Positions 45,256-53,711 of a stretch of 61,521 bases of DNA are shown here, piece by piece; the stretch's first letter is position 1, and each line of letters starts with the position of its first letter. Source of the DNA: an uncultured Bacteroidota bacterium (GTDB lineage Bacteria; Bacteroidota; Bacteroidia; Bacteroidales; GWA2-32-17). The translations under genes and the position numbers were made by a program. Below the pieces are notes generated by a model that ran no database searches, was not told the origin of the DNA, and saw only the letters and a list, made by a program, of their open reading frames with translations. The stretch lies in contig CAILUD010000125.1 in the NCBI GenBank assembly GCA_903837285.1, positions 1-61,521 of the forward strand, given 5' to 3'.

Positions 45256-45909
45256 ATGAAGTTTTACGGTAAAATTATTTTATTGTTAATTGTGAATTTA
45301 TTAGCAGTTAACACTTTTTCTCAACCTTGTTCAAATCCAACAACTTCAAATTGTGCCGACGCTATAGCTGGTACTAGTAAATTTCTTATGTCGACACCCG
45401 GAAACGTTAATTTCACTTTTGATGATATGCAGAAGTATGTTTCAGGTATTACAAATAGTGGATCTACACAATTAAGATTAAAGGTTGACGAAATAATTGC
45501 AGGTAATTGCAAATGGAAATTAATGATGTACATAGACAATAACGGATATTTGCCAACTAATGAATGGGAACAGGTTATAACACCTTATGGCTTATCTGGT
45601 AATAACCCTGAGTTAAATCTTATTCAGGTAAAAGTTTATAATGGTTGTGGTACGCCATTAAGTAGCGGTATTTTTCAAACATTCACAAATAATGTAAATT
45701 ATGACATACTAGATATTATTCCTGATTTATTAGGAGTAAGAAATATGCCAGGCTCTTGCGATGGTACAAATATTAATGGACCAGGAAGCTATTTAACAAA
45801 TTACAATGAATATAATTTTAATATTGACTATAGAATACTACCTGGTTATGCCTTAAAATCTGGAGTTTATCAGATAAAAATAAATTTCTGTCTTGTAGAG
45901 GTGCCTTGA
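45256..45909 (+). CDS. Secreted fibre-subunit-like protein 2
   Basis: 217 residues with a signal peptide (cut near TFSQ, about residue 22) and six or more cysteines in the mature part, unlike subunit 1. Shared landmarks with subunit 1 are VNFTFDDMQKYVSGI, EYNFNIDYRILPGYA and SGVYQIKINFCLVEV at the C-terminus. The two are therefore distant paralogues, possibly a major and a minor (tip or adaptor) subunit. It starts 18 bp past a strong terminator and ends 10 bp before the barrel gene. Confidence 0.58.
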   Translation: MKFYGKIILLLIVNLLAVNTFSQPCSNPTTSNCADAIAGTSKFLMSTPGNVNFTFDDMQKYVSGITNSGSTQLRLKVDEIIAGNCKWKLMMYIDNNGYLPTNEWEQVITPYGLSGNNPELNLIQVKVYNGCGTPLSSGIFQTFTNNVNYDILDIIPDLLGVRNMPGSCDGTNINGPGSYLTNYNEYNFNIDYRILPGYALKSGVYQIKINFCLVEVP

Positions 45910-45919
45910 TATATATAAA

Positions 45920-48900
45920 GTGAGAAGAATAAGAGTAAATATAAAAACTGTTTCAAAAAATAATAAAGTAATTTTTCGACACTTTATTGCAATTTGTTTT
46001 ATATTCTTGTTGCCCCTTATTTCTGGTTCAACCTGTTTTGCCCAAGATACTTTGCCTATTATTAACAATGTTCCAATTTCGGCAAATACAAACAATTTAA
46101 ATTTTGCATTTAAAAACACACTAGTAGAATTTTCAAAAGGAGAAATGATTTCTAATGTTTTATGTGTGCATAACAATAAGGCTATTGAATTGAAGTTTTT
46201 TTCAGACATTTCTATACCCAATAACTGGAGTGCTATAACACAAAAGAACAAACTTTACACAATAGCAGCCGGAGATAGTATTTTTATTCCAATACATATT
46301 CTTCCAAAAGTAAATTTAACAGGAAGTTCAAAATTTTTATTTACCGCCTATTTATATAATGAGATTAATGAACCTTACGGGTTTACTGTTTTTTATGGGG
46401 AAATAAAAAAAAGTATCTCATGGCAACTTTCAACTTCTGAAAGCAAAGTATACTTATTAAACGACCAAACTTCAGCACCATTTAATATAACATTTACGAA
46501 TACAGGTAGCGATGATCAGGATATACACCTTACTTTAACAAATTACATGAATAATGTATCCCTTCTAGATTCAATTGGTCAAACAAATGCAAAACTACCT
46601 GTTACCTTTAATTTAAAGCCTCAGAAAGACACTACTTTTTATTATACTTTTTTAAAACGAGTTGAACCTAGAAACTATAGAATGATAGATTTAGAAGGAT
46701 ATAATCCATATAGTTTAGGTGAAGCCAAAAAGTATTCTGTAAACGTAAACTCAGCTTCGCCAAACCCCGGTGATAACAATAAATTTCGTTCGGGGAAAAA
46801 ACTTGATTTTATGAAATTATCTGACTCTTGGGAAGTTAACAAGTATGGGTCGGATGTTATTCCATTATTAGTTGATTTAACGGCATTCAATATTTTAGGG
46901 GCTAATCCAATGATGAATCTTACTCTTCGTGGTCAAACTTTTATTACCAAAAATTCTTCTGTGATTTATAATTCACAATTATCGTATTATTCTAACTTTT
47001 TTACAACTACCCCTTACGAAAACGCAATGCTTTATTTGGGATATTTTAACACAAAATTTAATGTTCAATACGGAAATGTGTCTGGGGGTATAATGGGTAC
47101 TTATCAAAACGGCAAAGGGTTAAAGGGAGAATATTATATTAACAAAAATCAAAGAATAGGTGCATTTTATACAAGAAGTCCACATCTATTTTCAAAAAAT
47201 TCTGATTATTCTACATTTGGTATAACGCATAATTTTACGAATTCCATTTTACAAATTAACACACAATTTGGACATAGTATTAACAATATAGAAAATAGAT
47301 TTACAGATGTATTAAACGTGAATGCATCAACTAACTTTATTAAAAATCACAGTTTTGGAATAAGAGCGGGAGTTAGTAGAAATGTACAACAAGATTCCAT
47401 TTATATTAATTATGGCTTTCTAAGTGGTTTTTATTATAATGGAAGCTACTTGAAAAACAAATTAAATACCAATTTAAATGCTTTATATAATTCCCCTGAT
47501 TATGGCATATCTAATTATGAGCGATTTACTGCTAACATGGGTAACAATTATAATTTAAATAAAAAGTGGAAAATAAATTTAAAAAATAATTATTATCGAT
47601 ACCCTGATTATACAAACACAGGATTTAAGGCAAATTATATACTTAACAATCAATTAAACTTTAACCGAATAAATTCAAAAATTGGAAATTATTCGCCCTA
47701 TGCTTTTTACAACTTGTCTAGAAATCAAGAGTTTCGGGTTCGTTCTCAGGGTTTAGGTTTAAATCTTGGTAAATATAACATACATGAAAACTATAGACAT
47801 TTTATAAATTTAATGACAGGATTTTATAATTCTCCAGACACACTTAAAAAATCATATTTCTTTTTACAATTTGCGGGATTTGTTCAAATAAAAACAGTTT
47901 CATTTTCTACACGTTACCAGCTAGGAAGGTATGGTACTACAAAGGCATATTATGTTGAAAACAGCATAAAAAACCCACAAACAATTACACTTTCGTTACG
48001 GCATCAATACGTTTTTAGCCGACCTGCTTTTGTCATACAAAATGCAATCAGCTATTCATACTCAACAATAACAGGCAAAGCTATTAATTATAATCCCGAA
48101 TTATATTGTTATTCAAAAGCTGGCTGGAGATTTGGAGTTTTTGCAGAAATAAATTTCGCTTTAAGTTCTAAATCAAAAACCAATGAATTTTATTTTCCTG
48201 TATCAGGTAGTTCAGATATTTCGGAACCACAATGGAATAAAGGATTTTATTTAGGTGTTAACGTAAGAAAAGAATTTGGAATTCCTATTCCAAAAACAAA
48301 AAATAAATATGGCAATATTGAATTTGTTGCATTTTACGACATTAATGGAGATGGCAAACGTGACAAAAATGAAGATTTACTTGAAAATGTTGTTATTCGG
48401 GTTGATGCTTTTGAAGTTATTACAAATAAAGACGGAGAGGCAAATTTGAAAAATATCCCAAATGGTTCGTATTTGTTTAGTGCATTTTCTATACCTGACT
48501 TAAAAGACTGGTTTCCACACATTAACGACACTATTTCGATTTCAAAAACAGAGAAATATTTTGTCCCTTTTGCTAGAGGGGTTAAGGTTACTGGAAAAGT
48601 TTTTCTGGATAGAGAAAAGTTAAGTGCAGAAGCCGACAAACAAATGGATCTTTCGAGGATTAAAATTTCAGCAGTTAATAACAGAACTTTTACCACACTC
48701 ACAAAATTTGATGGTTCTTTTGATATATATGTGCCAACTGGAAAGTATATCCTAACTTTAGATGAAAAAGTTCTTGGAGACAGATTCCAGCTTTTACAAA
48801 ATAATTTTGAGCTAATTATAGATGATAAATTCAATAATTTATTTATTCCATTTTATGTGATTGAGAAACGACGTAAGGTTAATATTACCAAATTCGATAG

Positions 48901-48925
48901 TAATGGCAATAAAATAAACGAATAG
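45920..48925 (+). CDS. Usher-like outer-membrane protein, candidate
   Basis: 1001 residues. GTG start, chosen because it gives a signal peptide of about 42 residues ending STCFAQ. Residues 45-290 are Ig-like (NITFTNTGSDDQDIHLTLTN). Residues about 300-790 alternate Tyr/Asn-rich strands with turns, as in a large beta-barrel (YNSQLSYYSNFFTT, FRVRSQGLGLNLGKYN). Residues 798-850 hold an SdrD/SpaA-like domain with the acidic loop FYDINGDGKRDKNEDLL, and 886-960 another carboxypeptidase-regulatory-like domain. This order recalls alternative ushers with C-terminal Ig-like plugs. It is last in the four-gene cassette. It is not a TonB receptor or classic PapC by sequence; usher is inference. Confidence 0.6.
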   Translation: MRRIRVNIKTVSKNNKVIFRHFIAICFIFLLPLISGSTCFAQDTLPIINNVPISANTNNLNFAFKNTLVEFSKGEMISNVLCVHNNKAIELKFFSDISIPNNWSAITQKNKLYTIAAGDSIFIPIHILPKVNLTGSSKFLFTAYLYNEINEPYGFTVFYGEIKKSISWQLSTSESKVYLLNDQTSAPFNITFTNTGSDDQDIHLTLTNYMNNVSLLDSIGQTNAKLPVTFNLKPQKDTTFYYTFLKRVEPRNYRMIDLEGYNPYSLGEAKKYSVNVNSASPNPGDNNKFRSGKKLDFMKLSDSWEVNKYGSDVIPLLVDLTAFNILGANPMMNLTLRGQTFITKNSSVIYNSQLSYYSNFFTTTPYENAMLYLGYFNTKFNVQYGNVSGGIMGTYQNGKGLKGEYYINKNQRIGAFYTRSPHLFSKNSDYSTFGITHNFTNSILQINTQFGHSINNIENRFTDVLNVNASTNFIKNHSFGIRAGVSRNVQQDSIYINYGFLSGFYYNGSYLKNKLNTNLNALYNSPDYGISNYERFTANMGNNYNLNKKWKINLKNNYYRYPDYTNTGFKANYILNNQLNFNRINSKIGNYSPYAFYNLSRNQEFRVRSQGLGLNLGKYNIHENYRHFINLMTGFYNSPDTLKKSYFFLQFAGFVQIKTVSFSTRYQLGRYGTTKAYYVENSIKNPQTITLSLRHQYVFSRPAFVIQNAISYSYSTITGKAINYNPELYCYSKAGWRFGVFAEINFALSSKSKTNEFYFPVSGSSDISEPQWNKGFYLGVNVRKEFGIPIPKTKNKYGNIEFVAFYDINGDGKRDKNEDLLENVVIRVDAFEVITNKDGEANLKNIPNGSYLFSAFSIPDLKDWFPHINDTISISKTEKYFVPFARGVKVTGKVFLDREKLSAEADKQMDLSRIKISAVNNRTFTTLTKFDGSFDIYVPTGKYILTLDEKVLGDRFQLLQNNFELIIDDKFNNLFIPFYVIEKRRKVNITKFDSNGNKINE

Positions 48926-49092
48926 ACTTTAATTAAAGCGATGGCAAATGCATCAATTTATTCCGTTTTAGGTTGAATTAAGGCATTAACGATAAAAGAG
49001 TTACAGTGTTTTAATTGTGTTTATTTGGCCTGTTTTTCAATAATGTTTGCTACTTAGTCAGCCGCGGCCATTGTTATTAACTTAATAAAAAA

Positions 49093-49296
49093 TCAAAATG
49101 TATCTTTATGATTTTTAGTGACTTTCTGGTTCATTGTTTTTTTGTGTTTACTCGAATTTCTCTGATTAGACCTATCTGGTTTAATCGGCACTAATTGTTG
49201 TTTAAACAAATTCTTTAATTCTGCAATTATGTCTTCTGTGCTCTTGTTTGATAGGAAAAGTGTTACGATTTTGTTTTTTATGAAGCCATAAGACAA
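49093..49296 (-). CDS. Hypothetical 67-residue basic protein
   Basis: A short open frame with a coding-like composition: MSYGFIKNKIVTLFLSNKST, then EDIIAELKNLFKQQLVPI and a Lys/Asn/Gln-rich tail. The N-terminal part looks helical and might bind nucleic acid, but I recognise no family. It lies in a 529-bp gap between the usher-like gene and the carboxylase operon and has no visible partner. It may be a degraded gene; the rest of that gap holds only a terminator and a partial palindrome. Confidence 0.25.
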   Translation of the reverse strand: MSYGFIKNKIVTLFLSNKSTEDIIAELKNLFKQQLVPIKPDRSNQRNSSKHKKTMNQKVTKNHKDTF

Positions 49297-49406
49297 ATTC
49301 GTGTTGAGTTTATATTTATATATCAGATTTTTAATGTGTTATGTTTTTAAGTCAATAACATTGGTCGTGGCGGAGGACACGAATTACGGAAGAGGTTGAT
49401 TTTAAA

Positions 49407-49436
49407 TAAAAAAGGCCTCGAAATCGAAGCCTTTTT
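49407..49436 (-). terminator. Rho-independent terminator of the carboxylase operon
   Basis: On the minus strand the arms AAAAAGGCTTCGA and TCGAGGCCTTTTT pair with one mismatch, followed by further T. It lies 19 bp past the carboxyltransferase stop. Confidence 0.85.
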
Positions 49437-49454
49437 AAAATGTTATAATAAATA

Positions 49455-50990
49455 TTACAATGGTATATTTCCATGTTTTCTTGAAGGCATAGTAACTCTT
49501 TTATTTCTGCATGAACGTAATGCTTCAATAATTTTTGCGCGGGTCTGGCGAGGATAAATAATTTCGTCGATATATCCTTTTTCTGCTGCTTTATATGGAT
49601 TTGCAAAATTTTCGTTATAATCTTCAATTGCTTTTGTGCGCTCTTCTGGACTAGCACCACGATTTAAAATATTAACTGCACCTTCGGCACCCATTACAGC
49701 GATTTCTGCAGTTGGATATGCAAAATTAATATCAGCACCAATGTGCTTGCTCGACATAACGTCATATGCACCACCATATGCTTTACGTGTAATTAAAGTA
49801 ATTTTTGGAACTGATGCTGCACTGAATGCATAAAGTAATTTTGCTCCGTGTTTAATAATTCCACCAAATTCCTGAGTAGTGCCGGGTAAAAATCCAGGTA
49901 CGTCAACAAAAGTTACAATAGGAATATTAAATGAATCGCAGAAACGTACAAATCTTGCAGCTTTAGTTGAAGAATCAATATCTAAAACACCTGCTAAAAA
50001 AGCTGGTTGATTTGCTACATAACCTACTGAACGTCCGCCTAAACGTGCAAAACCACAAACAATATTTTTTGCATAATATGGCTGAACTTCCATAAAATCG
50101 TTATCATCAGAAATAGAAATGATAAGCTCTTTAATATCGTATGGTTTGTTTGAATCAACAGGAACTAAAGTGTCTAATCTTTCGTCTTCTCTTTTAATAT
50201 CATCGGTGCAGGTTTTTAAAGGAGGATCATCAACGTTGTTAGAAGGAAGATATCCAACCAATTCTCGAACCATCATTAATGTATGAGCATCATCATTACC
50301 CATAAAATGAGCAACACCTGATTTTGAATTGTGAGTCATTGCACCACCTAATTCTTCTTTTGTAACATCTTCGTGAGTAACTGATTTAATTACATCCGGG
50401 CCAGTTACAAACATATAACTGGTGTCTTTAACCATAAAAATAAAATCGGTTAAAGCTGGTGAATAAACTGCACCACCTGCACATGGTCCTAAAATAGCTG
50501 ATATCTGAGGAATTACACCTGACGAAGCAACGTTTAAATGAAATAAATCTGCATAACCTGCAAGACTTTCAACACCTTCCTGAATACGAGCACCACCTGA
50601 GTCGTTAAGTCCAATTACTGGGAACCCCATTTTAATAGCAAGCTCCATTACTTTTTTAATTTTGTCAGCATTTGTGCGGCTTAACGAACCGCCGAATACT
50701 GTAAAATCTTGTGCAAAAACATAAACCTGACGACCGTCAATTCTTCCGTAGCCTGTTATAACACCATCGCCAAGAAATTTTTCAAGGTCAGCACCTAAAT
50801 CTTTTGCACGGTGTGTAACATATTTATCAAACTCAACAAAAGTTCCTTTGTCGAGTAAAACTTCAATTCTTTCGCGGGCTGTAAGTTTTCCCGATTTATG
50901 TTGTTTGTCAATTCTATCCTGTCCACCACCAAGTTCGGCTTGTCTGTTTAATTCTTCAAACCTGTCAAATTTTTCTTCTAATGTCTTCAT
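49455..50990 (-). CDS. Acyl-CoA carboxylase carboxyltransferase subunit (PccB/MmdA-like)
   Basis: 511 residues, two crotonase-like halves. It transfers CO2 between biotin and an acyl-CoA (propionyl-CoA or methylmalonyl-CoA). Oxyanion glycine motifs are [20 protein letters not shown] in the first half and [20 protein letters not shown] with [18 protein letters not shown] in the second. With the biotin carrier and biotin carboxylase encoded upstream, it forms a complete three-protein carboxylase. Without an oxaloacetate decarboxylase-like membrane subunit, carboxylation is more likely than Na+ pumping, but direction is not certain. Confidence 0.94.
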   Translation of the reverse strand: MKTLEEKFDRFEELNRQAELGGGQDRIDKQHKSGKLTARERIEVLLDKGTFVEFDKYVTHRAKDLGADLEKFLGDGVITGYGRIDGRQVYVFAQDFTVFGGSLSRTNADKIKKVMELAIKMGFPVIGLNDSGGARIQEGVESLAGYADLFHLNVASSGVIPQISAILGPCAGGAVYSPALTDFIFMVKDTSYMFVTGPDVIKSVTHEDVTKEELGGAMTHNSKSGVAHFMGNDDAHTLMMVRELVGYLPSNNVDDPPLKTCTDDIKREDERLDTLVPVDSNKPYDIKELIISISDDNDFMEVQPYYAKNIVCGFARLGGRSVGYVANQPAFLAGVLDIDSSTKAARFVRFCDSFNIPIVTFVDVPGFLPGTTQEFGGIIKHGAKLLYAFSAASVPKITLITRKAYGGAYDVMSSKHIGADINFAYPTAEIAVMGAEGAVNILNRGASPEERTKAIEDYNENFANPYKAAEKGYIDEIIYPRQTRAKIIEALRSCRNKRVTMPSRKHGNIPL

Positions 50991-51008
50991 ATATAATTTT
51001 TAATATAT

Positions 51009-51536
51009 TTATTCTTCAGTTTCTTCTATTGCTTCAATTTCAACTAAAAGTTGATCGCCGTTTACAATATCGTTATCTTTTACATGCACTTTTTTAATAA
51101 AACCATCAACCGGTGATTTAAATTCACTTTCCATTTTCATTGCCGAAATTATTAATACTGTATCTCCTGCGCTGATTGGTTCGCCTTCTTCAACAAGCAC
51201 TTTAACAATTTTACCGGGCATTGGAGCAATAATATTGTTTTGTCCGTCGTGCGAACCCGATTGTTTGTTTTTACGATATTTACTTAAAGCATCTTCAATT
51301 TCTACTTTAATACTTTGTCCGTATTTGTATATGTTGAAAGTGTTAAATTCATTAGCTTTTGCAGTTTCCAATTCCCACGACTTATTGTTATAAAGTATGG
51401 AATAAGATCCGTTTGGGGTGAAAATTATATCAACATCGTAAATTTTCTCGTCAATTTTAATGCTGTATTTATTTTCTTCTCTTGATACTAGCTCTACCGT
51501 AGCTGTTCTATCATTCACTATAGCGTCTACCTTCAT
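51009..51536 (-). CDS. Biotin carboxyl carrier protein
   Basis: 175 residues. The C-terminal biotinyl domain carries Lys134 in LIISAMKMESEF, preceded by IIAPMPGKIVKVLVEEGEP. The N-terminal half (about 1-85) is a beta-rich domain common in carriers of acyl-CoA carboxylases. It swings biotin between the carboxylase and transferase active sites. Middle gene of a three-gene operon: 25 bp from the biotin carboxylase and 18 bp from the transferase. Confidence 0.93.
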   Translation of the reverse strand: MKVDAIVNDRTATVELVSREENKYSIKIDEKIYDVDIIFTPNGSYSILYNNKSWELETAKANEFNTFNIYKYGQSIKVEIEDALSKYRKNKQSGSHDGQNNIIAPMPGKIVKVLVEEGEPISAGDTVLIISAMKMESEFKSPVDGFIKKVHVKDNDIVNGDQLLVEIEAIEETEE

Positions 51537-51561
51537 TTTTTAATAATTTATATTGTTATTA

Positions 51562-53064
51562 TTAGAGCTTTCTGCTGTTTAACAATCTGCCATAAGATTT
51601 CCAGAGTTTTCTGCTTTTCTTTCCAGTGTAGTTTTCATCATGCCCACCACCAATATATTCCATAAAAGCAGCAATTATAGCCATATCTTCCAGTTCGGAT
51701 GCATTAGAATCTTTTTCGAAAAGGAAGTCGTTGTTTTTTTCAATAAAATGTGTGTCGTATGTTCCGTTAACAAAATCAGTTGTTTCCATTATTTTCTTCA
51801 TGAATTTAATAGAAGTTTTTACGCCCGAAATTTTGTATTCGTCAAGTACGCGTTTCATTCTGTTTATTGCTTCGCCACGTGTTTCGGCCCAGACAATAAT
51901 TTTAGAAATCATTGGATCGTAATAAATTGGAATTTCGTATCCCGAATAAACATAACCATCTGTTCTAACTCCAATACCTTGAGCTTCGGAAATATTTTTA
52001 ATTATTCCGGGACAAGGCATAAAATTATTATGAGGATCTTCGGCATAAACTCGGCATTCAATTGCGTGTCCTCTTTGGGTAATCTGATCCTGAGTATAAG
52101 TAAGTTTTAATCCATTAGCAACGTTAATTTGTTCGCGAACAAGGTCAACGCCAACAACAGCTTCGGTAATTGGGTGCTCAACCTGTAAACGGGTATTCAT
52201 TTCCAGGAAATAATAATTTCCCTTATCGTCAACTAAAAATTCGATAGTTCCAGCATTTTCATAATTAACAGCTTTTGCAGCTTGTACCGCAGTTTCTCCC
52301 ATTCTTTTTCTTAAATCGGGAGAAATAATAACAGAAGGGGTTTCTTCGATAACTTTCTGGTGACGACGTTGCACAGAGCATTCGCGTTCGCAGAGATGAA
52401 TGGTATTACCAAATTTATCCGCCATTATCTGAAACTCAATATGATGAGGCGATTCAATATAACGTTCAATGTAAATAGAATCGTCGCCAAATGCCGATAA
52501 AGCCTCAGATTTTGCTGCGCGAATAGCTTCTTTTACACCACTTTCTTCTTTAACCATTCTCATTCCTTTACCACCGCCACCTGCTGATGCTTTGATAATT
52601 ACGGGTAATCCAATTTGCTCAATAATTTTAAGCGCCTCAGCTTCGTCGGTTAGTTTTTCGGTAGTGCCTGGAACAACAGGAACGTTTGCAGCAATCATGT
52701 GTTTACGGGCTGTAATTTTATCTCCCATTGTATCTATCGCATATGTAGAAGGTCCAATAAAAATTATTCCTTCGGCATTACATCTTTCTGCAAATTCTGC
52801 CTTTTCTGATAAAAAGCCATAGCCGGGATGAATGGCATCTGCACCAGTGGCCTTTGCTGCTTCAATAATTTTATCAATTACCAAATAACTTTCGTTTGAT
52901 GGAGATGGGCCGATAAAGTATGCTTCATCGGCAAACATTACATGTTTAGAGTTTCTATCAACTTCAGAGTAAACGGCAACAGATTTTATTCCCATTTCTC
53001 TACATGTACGCATTACCCTTAGTGCAATTTCTCCACGGTTTGCGATTAATATCTTTTTTATCAT
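51562..53064 (-). CDS. Biotin carboxylase subunit
   Basis: 500 residues of the ATP-grasp family (AccC/PccA core). It carboxylates carrier biotin with bicarbonate and ATP. Motifs: IANRGEIALRVMRTCREMGI at the N-terminus, the ATP loop ASAGGGGKGMRMV, CSVQRRHQKVIEE and EMNTRLQVEHPITE. A C-terminal extension of about 50 residues goes beyond E. coli AccC. First gene of the carrier-transferase operon, with a candidate -7 box at 53091-53098. Confidence 0.95.
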   Translation of the reverse strand: MIKKILIANRGEIALRVMRTCREMGIKSVAVYSEVDRNSKHVMFADEAYFIGPSPSNESYLVIDKIIEAAKATGADAIHPGYGFLSEKAEFAERCNAEGIIFIGPSTYAIDTMGDKITARKHMIAANVPVVPGTTEKLTDEAEALKIIEQIGLPVIIKASAGGGGKGMRMVKEESGVKEAIRAAKSEALSAFGDDSIYIERYIESPHHIEFQIMADKFGNTIHLCERECSVQRRHQKVIEETPSVIISPDLRKRMGETAVQAAKAVNYENAGTIEFLVDDKGNYYFLEMNTRLQVEHPITEAVVGVDLVREQINVANGLKLTYTQDQITQRGHAIECRVYAEDPHNNFMPCPGIIKNISEAQGIGVRTDGYVYSGYEIPIYYDPMISKIIVWAETRGEAINRMKRVLDEYKISGVKTSIKFMKKIMETTDFVNGTYDTHFIEKNNDFLFEKDSNASELEDMAIIAAFMEYIGGGHDENYTGKKSRKLWKSYGRLLNSRKL

Positions 53065-53090
53065 AAAAATGTTCTTAAGCAGAAAAAAGG

Positions 53091-53098
53091 CAAAATTA
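53091..53098 (-). promoter_or_regulatory. Candidate -7 box for the carboxylase operon
   Basis: Minus-strand TAATTTTG fits TAnnTTTG and lies 26 bp before the start codon at 53064. Apart from this and the leader element at 53540-53578, the 647-bp gap (53065-53711) shows no convincing gene. Confidence 0.45.
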
Positions 53099-53539
53099 CT
53101 TCAAAACTTGGTAAGAAAAAAAAATATTGAATGTGGTTTTTAATAGGCATTTACGAACTTGCTGAAAGCATGACTTTTATCATTAAAAATCGGTTGATAA
53201 TTAATAATTGCTTAAATGGATTCAAATTAGCTGGGTGAATTTTGGTTTAACTAACTTTTTTGATAAAAACTTAATAAATAACATGTTTTTATTTTTAAAA
53301 GAATTTCAATTTTTACGGTAAGGTTATTTTTTAGACAATAATTCAAAGTTTGAAATTGAAGTACTCGAAGACGTCTATGTATTGCAAAAGTTAAGAATTT
53401 ATGCAGAAATAATAAAAGAAAGTGATTGGAAAAATTTACCAATGATGCGATTTATGCTGTTTATAAAACAGTTACAAAAGGCAATATTGATCTGGTTTAA
53501 TAAAAATCTATCATTGATAATTTATCACAAAAAATGTCT

Positions 53540-53578
53540 TACCTTTGCCGCTCAATTAATTAACCGAGCGGTTTTTTT
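53540..53578 (+). promoter_or_regulatory. -7 box with an immediate hairpin and T run upstream of the helicase
   Basis: TACCTTTG (53540-53547) matches the Bacteroidetes -7 consensus well, with a TTG 23 bp upstream. It is followed at once by CCGCTC/GAGCGG arms (53548-53553, 53566-53571) with a 12-nt loop and seven T. A transcript starting near here would carry a terminator-like hairpin at or near its 5' end, about 135 nt before the helicase start. Confidence 0.45.
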
Positions 53579-53711
53579 GATTCTTTTTGGTAAGGTGCCA
53601 TTTTTCGGGAATATTTTTCAGGAATAAGTACATAGTCTGCATATTAAGACAGACTGGCGGCGGCAGAGGATTACAATTTAGGATTAGGAATACGCGCCAA
53701 AAAGAAATAAC

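Noticed and set aside
45853..46251. 132-residue antisense frame over the usher-like gene
   Set aside because: It is antisense to a well-supported signal peptide and Ig-like region and resembles no family.
49352..49660. 102-residue open frame overlapping the carboxyltransferase gene
   Set aside because: It is a shadow frame of the carboxyltransferase gene plus its terminator.
53382..53627. 81-residue open frame before the helicase
   Set aside because: It crosses the -7 box and leader hairpin and has no recognisable features.
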